Assembly: GCA_035048485.1 (NCBI GenBank)
Contig: CM068587.1
Coordinates: 55,718,288-55,782,287, forward strand
Direction: 5' to 3'
DNA from: Pteria penguin
Taxonomy: Eukaryota; Mollusca; Bivalvia; Pterioida; Pteriidae
DNA: 64,000 nucleotides
Shown here: positions 1 to 12,970 of the stretch, piece after piece
Layout of the letters: each line of letters opens with the position of its first letter
How positions within the stretch are numbered: the stretch's first letter is position 1
The notes under the pieces: model-generated
Database searches by the model: none
What the model was told of the DNA's origin: nothing
What the model saw: only the letters and a program-made list of their open reading frames with translations
Translations under genes and position numbers: made by a program

Positions 1-115
1 TATGGATCACTGGATGAGGTCCCGGATTCGACCCCCGCCGAGAACACACTTATGTCCTGTCTTTCATATGAAACAGTAAAACCAGAGGTCTCGTGTCACG
101 GTAAGTTTGGCACAT
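1..115 (+). repeat. tRNA-derived SINE, truncated by window edge
   Basis: The first 45 bases contain a Pol III B-box-like block (GGATTCGACCCC). They are followed by a tail whose words (cctgtctttcatatgaaac, aaaccagaggtctcgtgtcac) match the inverted copy at 40755-40890. The A box would lie left of the window. Shared tail plus B-box position is the evidence for one SINE family; boundaries are approximate. Confidence 0.45.
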
Positions 116-1419
116 AAATGAACCCTCACTACTTCCAGTGGGTCTTTTGCAAAGGTATGAATTTTTATGCAATGCATTATGCAGATGCCGTCACCATATA
201 CGTAAATAATCGTAAAGTGACTATTATCAATCAATCTGTTTTGTCCAGTAGAATAGATCCCAGCTGATTATTGGTCGTTATCTCAGCATTTTACCTTGAA
301 TTACAAATCATACATAAAACTTTCTGTTGAGCTAGGTAGTAAGACCACCCAAAGAAATTTGTTTTTCTGTTATACGAGATAAAATGCCATGAAATTATGA
401 ATATCATTTTTATTACCCGACATCGACATGCGTTGATTATTATTAGTTAGTGTATAAGAAAAAACTGTAAGTGAGTTTTTCTGAATATCAGTTTTTTTTT
501 TTGTTTCACCGTGAGTAGATGGCTAAATAGAATATGTGTATATAATTTTGTTAAAGGGGAAACTTTTTGGCCGTACGGTTGAAATCACGTGATTTGATTG
601 GGGGCATGGTTTAACTAGTCGCCGAAGTCACTGTTTGTCTCCAGCTCGGGGTATTGGCTAGAGGCGCTGGATAATCGGGTTATTGGGTATGCCTGTAGAC
701 GCCTGGTAGTCAGGATGTGTGAACATGCTATAGTTAAGTCTAAACAATGTGTGAGGTTTTGAATTGGTGATAGAAAGTACATTCTTCAGTCCCAGTTCTG
801 AAGATTCTAGTAGTGATTTATTTTTTTCATTTGATGGTTTATATTACTTTTAGTGGGTGGGATGTTTGATGTATTTGATTGTTTTGACCTGTATTCAGAG
901 AGTTTTATTTTGAAAAAGTTTGAGGACATTAGCCGATATTTCTTCCGTACTTTACAAATTACACATTTGGGCATAATTTATTTCCAATATTCGTGGGACT
1001 GATGTACAGATCTATTTTGCCTTCTGTCCAGACTGACTTCCCGAGTCTTTCTATCTAAATATCGAGAATCATCCCACATAACACGATGGCATAGCATTGT
1101 TCAGAACTTTTTGTATAGGAACTTTCTCTTTCTATGAATACGATGGTGAGGAGGGACGTCTGACTCTGGTCACCACATCTGCCATTTGCGATAATCCATC
1201 ACGCAGGGTGACGAAAAGCAATCAGGGCATCTGTGTTGCACTTCAAGTTGTGGAATGAGAGGCTAATTGCCAGGTGATTCTGTGTCCACAAGGTCCTCTG
1301 TCAAAGTGCTGGTGGAGTATTTGTCCAGTCCCAGTCACTGTGTGCAAAAATAATGCCAGAAATGCCTGAAGCTTATCATGTGATAGATTCAAAGTTAAGG
1401 TTTTCATTGGTGGGTTTTA
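116..1419. other. AT-rich sequence without recognised gene
   Basis: I see no coding exon, RNA gene or tandem array here. It may be intron of the plus-strand globin whose last exon is at 6908-7072, but no globin exon could be recognised. Confidence 0.4.
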
Positions 1420-1745
1420 TATATTTTTATGACCTCTCAATATGCGATACCTGTTGACCCTTGTTCTTTACATGGAGGATTATTTATGAATTTTTAAATG
1501 TACGTCCTTTGATTGTTCTGCTGTCACGGAGAGTGGGAAGATGGGCCCGTAAACCGGTTAACCACACCATTTGTTTGGCTTTTGTCAAATTAGATGACCG
1601 TCCTAAGTCGGTATCGCATTTGCACTACAATCAAATATTTTTGTAATGTGTTACATGTGCTAGTATATTATTTACATTCATGTATTGTATAGCTCCATGG
1701 TGATTTCTGCCACATAACTGAGCCAGTAACTCCTATTTTTTCTTA
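1420..1745 (+). repeat. Penelope-like element family B, 3' tail only
   Basis: A 5'-truncated copy of the family B 3' untranslated tail. In order it carries atgacctctcaa, ggaggattattta, the block gggcccgtaaaccggttaac, gaccgtcctaagtcgg and the terminal block ttctgccacataactgagcc. The same ordered blocks follow the decayed RT at 10260-12640, which identifies the family. The open frame inside it is an artefact. Confidence 0.6.
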
Positions 1746-2149
1746 GAAACAGAATGATGATATGTGGAAGAGATTCAGATATATTAAAACGCTTTCTCAT
1801 AATTAATTTTTAATTGCAAATTTTACTTTGTTCTCTTCATTACGTTAATTCTCCATTATCAATTTCCTTTCCGTATAAAAACAACGCATTAACATTTTCT
1901 GAGAAAATATTTAACCCAAAATAAAAAAAAAAAAAAAAAGTCTAGACTGTGGCTTCACAAGTCTTGAAGATCTTTATATGCATTCGTTTTGAATAAGGCA
2001 GTTGATATAAATTCTATGTCGCATGGTTTCGCATGGTTGACCACAAGTACCCTTGTAGTCAGCGTGTTGAATCGATACGTAATTGACAGCTTCAAATCAA
2101 TATCGAAGAAGTACCAAACCGGTAATCATTCTCAAAGTCCAAGGTACAG

Positions 2150-3258
2150 ATACAAAATCGTGTAAGTTTCAAAAAAGAACTGTTGTGAACCCCGAAATAC
2201 TGAAAAATTCCGAGTAGAGACCAGGTATCCGGGGAGAGTAAGCGTCTCCTGTTTGCATGCATCACCCGTCACAGCAGTTCTTAAGAAACATGTCAAAATC
2301 AAGAGTTTTGGTTTCCTAATTGTACATACGAAAGTACAAACTTGTATACAAAGTCATATTTGGTGTTCACTGAACAGGTCATTTAGTCGCATTCCAGAAT
2401 ATTATCAATCATTCTAGAAAGAGGCACATCGTATTTTCGTACAAGATCCCCATCGCGACCGTAGAACTTCCTCAGTGACGATTTCAGACTTCTTTAACAT
2501 ATCCCTGCATGAGCAATAGTGGCCAGTCGTTTGGCCCTTGGAATAAAACCGTCATATAGAGAACGGGCTCTTGCGTACCTTATAAGTTGAGATATAAAAA
2601 TTCCATAGGCAGGTGAGGACCGGATATTGCTGCAAAGAAACGGAAAGTTAGTTATTTGGAAGTTAAAATCGTCACGTTTGTCACACAGAGAGGTGTTCAA
2701 ATGATAATTATTGTCGAAAGTTAAAATATATCCAGATACGAAGCGGAATTATTGCTCTCGGTTGTCTCTTTTATCTCAAGTTCATGGGGATAGATTTCAT
2801 GTATGTAATCCTTAAAGTTAGGATTATTGATTGACAATATGTCGTCTATATATCTATACGTAAAATTAAACTGAGATGCAAGGCTTTTTCTGCCTGTGGA
2901 GAGCATGTTTTGAATATATTCTGCATCATACGAATATAAGAAAATGTCAGCAAGAAGAGGGGCGCAGTTAGTTCCCATGGGAATGCCAATGATTTGCTTA
3001 AACTTTTCCCTCGAAACACCACGAAAATATTAAGAATTCTAGCATTTTGATGATTTGATCCTCGGTATAATTGTGTTTTGCATCAGAGTGTTCTTTTACA
3101 AAATATGTATCTTCCCGTCCAATGACAAAATATTTATATCTACGATTTCCATTTTTATGGAAAAAAGAATTTCGAATAATTGTAGCAAGTCTGTTTTTAA
3201 GCTTTTGATGCGGAATTGTAGTGTAGAGCGTGGAAAAGTCAAAAAAATTTGATGCTGA
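2150..3258 (-). pseudogene. Penelope-like RT, family A (Naiad-like), 5'-truncated and broken
   Basis: Read on the minus strand, the copy begins inside the RT (FDFSTLYTTIP), passes GIPMGTNCAPLLADIFLYSY and the catalytic YIDD box in one continuous frame over 2978-2721, and ends with IRYARA and KFYGR blocks. It is broken between about 2720 and 2700 and before 2979, and the N-terminus is missing. The 3' untranslated region includes the conserved 3' structure at 2218-2272. It is useful as a reference because its frame from the MGTN box to YIDD is unbroken, unlike the copies near 28-32 kb. Confidence 0.75.
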
Positions 3259-4125
3259 AAATATTATTATATAATCAAATTATCACTATCCGCTAGCTGT
3301 CCAAGTAAGATGCGGGCTTACACTTTCCACTTTAACATACTGAAAATCTGAGAAAAAAATCATCAGAACGTGACTGTCAGATATTGCTCGCTATTTATTA
3401 ATATTGAATATCTACTAAAGAACGGATTCCATTTACAATGTGCCAATAATTAGCTATTTGTGAACCAATGCATGTGAAATATTTTTAAATAATTTGATTT
3501 ACATTTGGCCTGCGCCACTGTGACCTTAATCTTGAAGATCGTTATATGCGCTCATATTGAATAAGGCAGTTGATATAAATTTTATGTTGCATGGTTTCGC
3601 ATGCTTGATCGCAAGTACCCCGGTCATCCTCTCTTGTAGTCAGCGTGTTGAATCGATACGTGATTGACAGCTTCAAATTATCACTATCCCCTAGCTGTCC
3701 AAGTAAGAGGCGGGGCTTACACCTTCCCCTCTAAAGACTATTAAGAAATGCATATCTTGCTTACAATTGAAAAATAGAAGGTAATCAATATTTTGAGAAT
3801 GTTGAAAGGAAAAATAACAAATGAAAAGACCTTTAATTCAGCTAAACGACGTGACCTGGGTGTGCATGACTAACAATGGAGTAAGTGTACCAAGGGAACT
3901 ACATATAGATGACAAAAACATTATAATAGATAAATTTAATATATGTTCATTATTGTTTACATTAAAAAAAATTTCTCATATTTTAATCTGTTGTATTTTG
4001 CAATCGGAAATGTTCTATTCTCATTAACTTTTGTCTTCACTTTCTGTATAGTGTTTGGTCACATTCATTTACATATACAGTACTGAGTTACATTTTTTTC
4101 TTTGTATATGTAAGGGCATTCATGG
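3259..4125. other. no gene recognised; short repeat pair
   Basis: Blocks around 3535-3680 repeat those at 1960-2090 (tgaataaggcagttgatata, gtagtcagcgtgttgaatcg), and 3285-3330 repeats 3675-3725. No coding exon is visible. Confidence 0.4.
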
Positions 4126-4182
4126 CGGGTGAGTCTAACCATCCAGGAGAAGCTTACTCCTCCCGGCACCTGGTCTCACCTC
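4126..4182 (+). repeat. solo copy of PLE 3'-UTR structure
   Basis: Carries the motif gcttactcctcc followed by gcacctggtctcacctc, seen at the 3' ends of family A elements. No RT remnant lies next to it, so it is a solo 3' end or a related short element. Confidence 0.45.
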
Positions 4183-4964
4183 TGAATTTCATTGGTTCTT
4201 GAATGTCTGCTTTGGTACATTGTAGGTCGTATCATAGTCACTTGACACCAGTTATATTCGTATTTTGTTTCAATTAACATGCAATAATTCTGATGTGCCA
4301 CGTAATATTACATTACATTAAAACGAAGATATTTCGGCCAAGTAAATAGATTTATATGCATATTTCCTCAGAAATTTTCAAATGATCGCGATGGTTTTGT
4401 CACACCCATTATGTGGCAGGTACAGCGGACATTCATAACTGCAGTACAGATGTAAGGCAATAAATAAATATTGAATTTTCACCAAAAAGTGCACATGACA
4501 AATAGCATACAAGATTAGAATCTAATTTTGTAACACGACAAGCTGTAAAGTATCATATCCTAGGAACTTGAAATATAGACTCTTATATAATCCCGCTTTA
4601 AAGCACTCCCAACTTATCCATAGTGGAAACATGTTTTTGTTTTAAGTAACATATCTACATTATGTTATGTAATCATCCCTGATATTATTAAAACAGAAGC
4701 AAAATCAATGCTTCATGCAAGAATAAGATAAGGCGATATCAACCATGTTTTAAATATAATGCAGTATTTGCCTGTTATCAATTGCAAAGATTAGAATTTT
4801 TATGTTTAATTCTTGTGTTTATACAATATTGTATAGTGGAGCTAAGCAGATTTAAGTTCTGTTTTAATATCTGTACATGATAACTGGCGGAACAAGTGTT
4901 ACCGGGGACATTTCTATTATTTTTTTTTCTTCCATTTATCGATTTTACAGAAGTTTTCCTTTAC

Positions 4965-5110
4965 TTCTTTAAATAAGTTTACAAATATTTTTGTAATGTG
5001 TTATATGTTCTAGTATATTATTTATATTCATGTATTGTATAGCTCCATGGTGACTTCTGCCACATGACTGAGCCAGTAACTCCTCTTTTTTTCTTACAAC
5101 AAAATTAAAA
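4965..5110 (+). repeat. Penelope-like family B, terminal tail
   Basis: Contains the last part of the family B tail (gtatagctccatggtgactt, then tgccacatgactgagccag and a pyrimidine stretch). It is nearly identical to 1640-1745 and to the inverse copies at 22935 and 36440. It is a short 5'-truncated insertion. Confidence 0.55.
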
Positions 5111-5439
5111 ATACAAAATTCTGATTTATCTATTTTTAAATCATAAAGGACATTCATGGCGGATTCCATGGCGGATGTCACCAGTTAAATAGGAGATTTG
5201 TACCCCTGTTGGGCACCTGGTCATATTCTCCCGGCCATCTGTTCTAACCCTTTTGGGGGCTTACATATGTTTTCTATTTGTGAACTCATTTATCATTCAG
5301 TTTTTTTTTTCTTTTATCTTTTTTACTGCAAAGATATGCATTTATTATTTACATCCTCATTTAATTTTACCTGGGATTATATGATGTAACAAGCTATTAA
5401 AATCTTTTATCAGTAAAATGTTATAAAATTCACAAATTC

Positions 5440-5790
5440 AAAGTAAAAATCGAAGAAGTACCGAAGGGTAAACCATATCTCATTGTCCATGGAATAAAGG
5501 GGACAATATCGTTTTTAGTGCCATATTCAGACAAACGCAAACCCAAATAAAATCGAGGAGAGACCAGGTGCCCGGGAGAAGTAAGCGTCCCCTGGTTGCA
5601 CGCAACATCCGTCGCGAAAATCCTGCAATTGCCTTTCAAATCGAGGAGGTAAATACATAAATATACACGCATGAACATGCGAAGGTGACAGGAACACGAA
5701 GTCAAATTTCCCATTCAAGGCAAGAAATGCTGCCTGCCTGAAATTCCGGTGTCGGAAACCCAGGTGAACAAATATCTGTATATACATGTA
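5440..5790 (-). repeat. solo 3' tail of family A Penelope-like element
   Basis: The reverse complement is closely similar to 15799-16135, the 3' untranslated region behind the family A RT at 14636. It includes the conserved 3' structure (5551-5615). The overlapping open frames on this strand are shared with the other copy but look fortuitous. Confidence 0.55.
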
Positions 5791-6907
5791 AAACGTACAA
5801 TAAGCATAAGAATGCTGTTGTAACTTATGTTAAGTTTATGTGGTCGAGCTGGTTCTATATATAAACGTGATGAATAATTAAGCGAATTAATAAAGTTGTT
5901 ATATTGACAGAAAATAAGTAAAGCATTACAAATTGCATTGGTTAAATTGAAAATGCATCATAATTTCTATAGTTTTTAATACTATAGTGTTGAATAGGGG
6001 AAAGCTGTAAAATAAGGCAGTATTTCCGTTCTATAACATTTTTCAATTAAACACTCTCATAAGAGGGTAATATACACTTAAAGAGATATGCCTCCTGTCA
6101 ATACTTTTTAAATTGTAATTATTGTTCTTGCTGTATATCTATCATAATTACCAGGGTGAATTGCGGCGAACAAAAGGGTAAAAATACATTCACCGTTTAT
6201 AGATTGATTGTTTCATTGCAAGATGGAAAATGACGAAAGTAATTGGAAATCTTTATTGTGTGACGCATTCGTAAATTGTACGATATTGTTCCAGGGAAAG
6301 GCATCGGATGCTTCTAATGCAAAAATAACCTTTTTTGACTTACAAACTAGGGCTCAATATCAGGTCAAAGTTTCCAGGAAAAGGAAGCTAGGAGCACAGC
6401 TTCCGTTTAATCTAATTCTCTATAGATACAGTATAATCTGCTTTGTGGGGCGTCGGGAAATTTTATTTATAATGACGCAGATACCTGAATGGAGTATATC
6501 AACTGTAAATTGTTGATTATATTTATGTTCACAGGGTTCAAATTTATAATTGTAATAATATACAATTGTTACTTTACTGATTGAGTGCTGGCGCTTTAAA
6601 ACAAGACTGCGGTAATACAACTCTTAAACCTAAGATGATATTATAGGTGAAAATGCCCGTAGCTGTAACGGAGTCCTTCAGGGCACTGGGTGATTACGAA
6701 TGACATTGTAAGCCACACCGACATGGCACGTTTTGATTTGTGATTTACATTTTCAGTTTTTGAAATTAACATAAGCAATCCAATTTCGGAATAAAGTACA
6801 TGAATATTAAATCTGATTTAAATTGTTATGAAATATAAATCAACAATATAATTATCTATACTAAGTACTACATTCAACTTTTAACTTACATTGATATATC
6901 GTTTCAG
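5791..6907. other. putative globin intron, no recognised gene
   Basis: AT-rich. A 102-codon open frame at 6208-6516 has no recognisable family and was not accepted. The stretch ends with the acceptor atatatcgtttcag in front of the globin exon at 6908. Confidence 0.4.
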
Positions 6908-7072
6908 AAAATTGAAGAGCCCTTCCTTCTTGCTGTAAAGGAGACCTTGCAAGATAGATATTCAGCCAATATGAGTAATATTTACACGATAACAATTCAC
7001 TTTATAACACAAGAGTTAGCTGAGGGTTTCAATAATGCCCCGGATGAAGACAGATTTTCAGGAATGGGCTGA
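6908..7072 (+). CDS. globin, last exon (G7.0 to stop), paralogue on the plus strand
   Basis: A 54-codon terminal exon starting in phase 0 after the acceptor tcgtttcag. It encodes globin helices G and H: the KIEEPFLLAVKETLQDRYSA block, an IYTITIHFITQELAEGF helix, then a short tail ending FSGMG. It is clearly paralogous to the minus-strand last exon at 19507-19370 (same EEPF, AVKETL, DR and SAN positions), with a tail nine residues longer. Globin last exons classically start at G7.0, matching the phase. Exons 1 and 2 were not found between 1 and 6907, so they either lie left of the window or the exon is an orphan duplicate. It is oriented tail-to-tail with the other globin. The intact frame and acceptor argue against simple decay. 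Confidence 0.75.
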   Translation, partial: KIEEPFLLAVKETLQDRYSANMSNIYTITIHFITQELAEGFNNAPDEDRFSGMG

Positions 7073-8039
7073 TGCCGCTTTCCTAGCTCGTATCTGGAGT
7101 CAATCCACAACATTACTCAAAATTGTGAATACATTGGAATTATCTGCTGCGTTTTAATGCATATGTTTTTCTTATATTCACACATATTTATGTAAGGATA
7201 TATGTATAAAGGTTTTCTGTATAGTCACATATTAAATGTCATATGCAAAGGTTTTCTGATTATGGTGTTGTTTTAGAACTTTGTTTTGTAAATTATAATG
7301 GAAAGAAACACAAGAAATGGAAATCTCATTCCCATCCACCCCAAAGTAGTATTGTAGTGCAGTCAGATTATGAACTTTTGGCATATCATGCGATATCGTT
7401 TAAAATAGGAATGGTGAATACGAACGGTTTTTCATACGCAATACTTGATTGCGAAGACTTTTTCTTTGCAAGTGGCCTTTGATGCACCATTAAATATTTT
7501 ACAACTTAAAATGCTCAGTTCATATTTCAGACATACACTTGCTGTTTTCCCTCTAATATGATAACCTTTGCATATTTATGTTCTCTTCGTATTAATAATG
7601 CATGTTTAGATTTTTGCAACATGTAAGATATGTTAAGCACGAGTAACTGGAATTATCTTCATACATGATATACGCCATATACTGTCAAATTTATTAAATT
7701 TCATATTCAAATTGAGATGCATTATTCTTATTTGTGTTGCAACTCTACATATTTTGTCATACCGGTTTCGTCCTTCGGTAACCTTTTTGTTATGCTATAT
7801 GATTATCCGAAAGTTTTATTTAGGTGCAGTATTCAGTATTATCGCACTGAATTCCATAATATGACGATCCGGATTGGATGACGGCTTTCGGTTCTAGTTT
7901 TTCAATGATGATTTATCATGTTTGACCAATATCAGTCCTTCGAATGAGATTATTATGATAATAGTTCGAGAATCTTGATATCCCTTTGATATGTTATCAA
8001 TACAAAAACAAAAAAACAAAAAACAAAAAACAATACCTT
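7073..8039. other. no gene recognised
   Basis: Downstream flank of the globin exon. An open frame at 7243-7482 resembles nothing I know. There is a C-A-rich low-complexity patch near 8005-8035. Confidence 0.35.
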
Positions 8040-8263
8040 ATTTTCAATCATAATGCAGTTAGAGGATAACCATTTCATTCTGAGCGGGAAGGGGAGGGAG
8101 GAGGGAGATTGCCTGGCTAATTTAGTCGAATCAGATTATTTATTGTCAGATCTTTGAAGGACAGAATATTTATTGCCTTGATATCCTGGGACAGGTTTCT
8201 CTTTTCTTGACTTTTTTGTTGCCAATAAATTCTTGTTATGATTGCCTTGTAATATATGCCATT

Positions 8264-8438
8264 AAGTGGCAGGCTTCGTGTAGTGATTACGTGCCTGGCT
8301 TGCGGCGCTGACGATTCGGGTTCGATTCTCGGGTTGCGCCACTATGTTTAAGAGGTTGGTAACCTCCTGCTTCCATGTCGCGATATAACTGAAAAATTGT
8401 TGAAAGCGACGTAAAACACCAACCACCAACCAAAACAA
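8264..8438 (+). repeat. tRNA-derived SINE with target-site duplication
   Basis: The head is tRNA-like: an A-box-like CGTGTAGTGATTACG and a B box GGTTCGATTCT. The body carries cgcgatataactgaaaaatt and ttgaaagcgacgtaaaacac, followed by a CCAACCA-rich tail. It is flanked by 8-bp direct repeats ATGCCATT at 8256-8263 and 8439-8446. The same element, inverted, sits at 20204-20380. The body resembles molluscan SINEs of the V- or Meta-domain type; which one I cannot settle by eye. Confidence 0.85.
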
Positions 8439-9059
8439 ATGCCATTCACAAGACACATGCTAATATAAAGTAAACTCAACAAATCATACGCAAACACTAT
8501 GGTGAAGTTGATGGTGTATCTCAGTCTCTGAGATCCATGGGGAGACTATCTATTTACTACTACTATGTATAGACGGATGTGAGGTAGTGTTGTTGTTTTT
8601 GTTTCCTGTCCGAATGATAATATTTTATTCATTTTTTACGGACTTTGAACTAGGTCATTTTAATGCAAAACAGCATTTCATAAATATTTTTGATATGTTT
8701 GATATATTGATTTTTCACATTTTTTACTTTGTCTTCACTGCTTATAGGCTGAATTCGAGAAAACTAAGTAGATATTAAGCAAAAATTTTACATGTTTTAA
8801 AGGTTTTAGAGAAATTAAAGATTTATGGCCATCTACAAGCATTGTTCAATATCATTGTGCAATGTTTTCTATGTCTCAGGAAAAGAATATAGGCTCACTT
8901 GGAATTCTTTACCTTTGTTATCATATTTGTAAAGTGAACATACACGTTTTTGCTGGCTTTACTTTTGTTCTCATTTTAAATTTAAGGGACGACTATTTGA
9001 TCTGAAAAGGGGGGAGGGGGTGCTGGCAAATTTGGTCCAGTCAGATTATTTATTTCCTT

Positions 9060-9061
<2 letters not shown>

Positions 9062-9099
<38 letters not shown>

Positions 9100-9170
9100 G
9101 TTTTTTTTTTTGTTTTGTTTTTGTTTTTGTTTTTTGTTTTTGTTTTGTTTTGTTTTTTTTTTTTTTGTCG
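9062..9170. repeat. poly-T / T-G low-complexity tract
   Basis: A nearly uninterrupted T run, then TTTTG-type repeats. The phenylalanine-rich frame across it is an artefact. Confidence 0.95.
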
Positions 9171-9276
9171 TCAATAAATACTTGTTAGAATTGCATTGTA
9201 ATATATGTCTTTAACAAAACACATGCTAATATAAAGTAAACTCAACAAATAATATGGCATATACTTATGGCATTAC

Positions 9277-9337
9277 GACGGGTGTGACCGGTCGGCAGGG
9301 GATGCTTACTCCTCCATAGCACCTGATCCCACCTCTG
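9277..9337 (+). repeat. solo copy of PLE 3'-UTR structure
   Basis: Reads gacgggtgtgacc, caggggatgcttactcctcc and gcacctgatcccacctc. It is the cleanest isolated copy of the motif found at the 3' ends of family A elements. Confidence 0.5.
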
Positions 9338-10259
9338 TTTTGATTGCTAATATTTTATTTACATGTATTGTCGTGTTTCTCCGACTTCGAGTTGTGGATA
9401 TCGTATCAATATCTTTGATTTGTACTTCGCAAACACTACTTCAATTGCATAGGTCTATATACAACTAGTTTCTATAGTGCAGTATAAAATCTCTTTCAGT
9501 CTCTGGTATCCAGGGAGACAATATCCATTTATCACTATAGAAGTATGTATGAGGAAATGTTGCTGTATTGGCTTCCTGTCCGAAGATAATATTTTATTTG
9601 TTTTTGACCTAATTTGAACAATGGTATTTTAATGCAATAAGCATTTGTATGGTATTTTAATGCAAAAAAAGCATTTCATAAATATTTTTTATACATTTGA
9701 TATATTGATTTTTCATATTTTAAAATTTGTCTTCACCACTTCTAGATTAAATTTGAGAAAGTTTGATAGATATTAGGTAAAGATGTTCCTCGTGTACAAT
9801 TTTACTTGTTTTAAAAGTTTTAAAGACACTAAAGATCTATGGCCATCTACAATCATTGTTCAATATCATTGTGCAATGTTATCGATGTCTAAGGTGAACA
9901 ATATAGGCCCATTTGGGACTCCTTTTGCTTTTGTTATCATGTATATTAATTGAAGATACACATTTATTTTTGGTTTTACTTTTCATTCAAAGTTATGTTT
10001 GTGTTTATTTTACATTTCAATAAAAGTGTTATAATCATTTGACGAATGTCACTGATCGCACTGATTTGAATGAAACTTAAAAGGAATGAAACCCTGTCAA
10101 CAAATATGGCCACCATAAATTTTGAAATGCACATGACTTAATTTAAACATCATTTTTGCATATGTAGTATGGTGAGAGATGAGACAAATTCAAGTAAGAC
10201 CTCTTGTCTTAAGGATTGGAAAATAGCGAAAAAGGGACGCGAATGACACTATTCCAAAC

Positions 10260-12640
10260 AAGAATCTTCCTGCTCTTGTAATAAATCTAAATATATTTAT
10301 GAGCCTGTCGGTCATATTATAACATGTGATCTAAATTGTATTTCCGATAAATATTTACGGTCTCTCTTTCATAAAGGGCCGAAGTATCAATTGCCTTCCA
10401 AGGTAGATTTCACAACATGCCGTGTTATTGTAGGTGAAATATTATATACTTATTGTGAATGATGGTGCAAGAAGGAAAAGTTAAAGTGCATGCCCTTAAT
10501 GATTGGAGAAAAGAAATTCTTAAAATTATTGATATTGGCATTGATAATTTTACACGAAATCCACATTTATCTAAGCAACCATGTAAGCCGTCAATCGAAA
10601 CTGTAAAAAGGAAAAAGGTAATTGGCTGATTTAACAAAATGTTTGTTTTTGTGCCTGCTGATAAAGCAGCTAACAATATGATCATCGTTCGAAAACATTA
10701 TATTGGTGTTCTTAAAAAAGAATCGAAATTAACCAGTACATATATTGAAACATCGATTTTGAAGAGCAGCATGACCATCTCATGACTCTTTGCTAGTTTA
10801 AAATTAGTATTGATAAAAATGATCTTCCTACCATGTATTTGTTCTCCAAATTACGCAAACATCACGCTTTATATGTAATTCTAGTCACTGCTCAACTGCT
10901 TTGTTTTCTAAACACATTACTTCTGCCCTTACAGCTATCAAAGTACTGTGCTGTCCTTTTTCATAATAGCAAGATAAATTACTTTTGGTCGATTAAAAAC
11001 TCTAGCGAAATCATAGATTAACTGTATTTACGAAATTTTAAAGCTAGTCAAATTTCCACATATGATTTTGCTACCGCATATACCTCGCTGCCACATGATT
11101 GATTTAATTAAAATTAAGTTGTTGACTCTGATACGCCGGTGTTTCAGTAGAGAATAAAAAATGTACCTTCATGTATGTACATTAGATAACGGTGGATTTT
11201 TCTCAAACAAACAATAAAACTCTTACAAATATTGAACTTGTAACGAATTATGTAACACCATCACCTTTTTGATGGACAATATTTATATACAATTTAATGG
11301 CAAAATTTATCAACAGGTGATGGAATTTCCATGTGCACTAGTAGCACTCCTCTTATGGCAGATTTATTTTTGTATTGATATGAGATGGATTTTATGCATT
11401 ATATTCAAAAATCTAGACGTGTCGACCTTACGAATATGTTTAATGACACCTCTAGGTATTTAGATGACATTTTGGTTATAGATGATCCTGAGTTTGAACA
11501 TTATGTATCTGGTATTTATCCCTCTCAACTTCAAATGAATAAAGCCAATACTTGTGATAAAGAAACAACTTTTTTAAAACATTGAAACAATATTCATACC
11601 TACATATATGATAAACGTGTTTGGATTTCCTATCGTAAATTTCCCCTATTTGGAAAGCGATGTACAAAGACTCCCATCATATGGTATTTATATTCCTCAA
11701 TTGGTTATGTTCACTAGAGCTTGCACTTACGTTTTAGACTTTCATACTAAAAATTTACAATCACTTCGAAATTGTTGACTCAGGCATACAGACACCATAA
11801 ACTTAGAAAACCTTTTGGAAAATTTTACAGTTCATATTCAAAACTTATATCTAAATTCGGAATTAATAGTTTTCAGCAATTTTTGTTTAGCGGAATTTCT
11901 TATCCCAATTTCTACGGTGATCTGACTTACAAGTTCAGGAGGGTAAGATATTTCGATAACTTCATTTTGTCCGGATTAAAAATTGTCAAACGTCTTCTAC
12001 ATCGACATTATGACTCTAAGATCATCCTAAGACTGTGTGACGTGTATTGGGCTCTTATAAAGCCTCATGTAGACTTCTGTTTGGGAGTTGCACACTGACT
12101 AACAGAGCGGTTGAACTCCATGAAGGGTTTGTTTAAACCTTTTCAGAGGAGACATGGTCCCGAAACTCGTCCCCTCTGACTGTTAGTCGGTATTCCTACA
12201 GATCAAGGACCTTAGCTCGGTTCCAGACCAGAAGAGCACAGTTACTTCATGTGGATGTCGCTCTATATATTTTTAAGATCATATTCTTACTCTATATTAC
12301 CATTAGTGATTATATATTTTTATGACCTCTCAACCTGAGATGATCGATCCTTTTCCTCCATATGGAGGATTATTTATAAATGTATTAAATGTGTGTGTCT
12401 TTTGGCTGTACTGCATTTGTAATGATTGCGAAGGTGGGCCCGTAAACCGGTAAACCAAATGAGTACTGTTTGTTAATCAAATGACCGTCCTAAATCGGCA
12501 TTGCATCTGTGGTACAATCAATTAAAGTCATTTTATGTGTTTCATTACTTGTTACCAATTCTTACTGTACATCTCCTTGGTGACTTCTGCCATACAGCTA
12601 AGTCAGATTTCTTTCCCTTGCCCTTTTATTATACTTTATT
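10260..12640 (+). pseudogene. Penelope-like RT, family B, long decayed copy with 3' tail
   Basis: In shifting frames the plus strand shows FHKGPKYQLPSKVDF (about 10365), FVFVPADKAANNMIIV (about 10640), a degraded QQVMEFP block where the MGTN box should be (about 11310), SRYLDDILVIDDPEFEHYV (11455), NKANT (11535), HHKLRKPFGKFYSSYSKL (11790) and GISYPNFYGDLTYKFR (11895). These are the ordered landmarks of a PLE reverse transcriptase. No N-terminal GIY-YIG region is seen. Many stops and frameshifts show it is dead. The tail 12310-12640 carries the family B 3' blocks and defines them for the solo copies elsewhere. Confidence 0.75.
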
Positions 12641-12774
12641 TATTTATTTACATTACACCGTGCGAAAAGATTAATTGGGGACGACATCACTGATGCATTT
12701 GCAAAGGTACACCATTGAACAAGAAAACAATCAGGTGTTTTGGTCTGGGAAAGAATGCAACAGACTTAGCTGTA

Positions 12775-12970
12775 TTTGAAGGAAAAGCTACTGACTCAGG
12801 CGTATGAGAGAAGTCACCATGGAAATAGTCAGTATATAGTGTAATGATATTAAAGAAATACACATTAGAACATCACAGAAATATTCGATTATAGTGTAGT
12901 TACGATACCGACCTAGGACGGTCATTTGTTATGACAATAGTCAATCAATTAATGTGGTTAAAACAAGATC
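12775..12970 (-). repeat. Penelope-like family B, 3' tail fragment
   Basis: Inverse order of the tail blocks: actgactcaggcgtatgag, agaagtcaccatgga, then cgacctaggacggtcatttg. It is diverged and lies next to the opposite-strand copy 10260-12640. Confidence 0.5.

Larger units (their letters stand above)
8040..9990 (+). repeat. direct duplication of about 1 kb, diverged
   Basis: Two tandem units, about 8040-8960 and 9000-9990, share ordered blocks: a G-rich start followed by cagattattta; ccttgtaatatatg; acatgctaatataaagtaaa; the tcagtctctg/ggagac block; tcctgtccgaa; and tctatggccatctacaa-type blocks. Only the first unit holds a SINE (8264-8438). The second unit has long T tracts at 9062-9170. 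No coding content is visible. Confidence 0.6.

Noticed and set aside
6208..6516. 102-codon frame on the plus strand
   Set aside because: No recognisable domain; lies in a probable intron; composition not distinctive.
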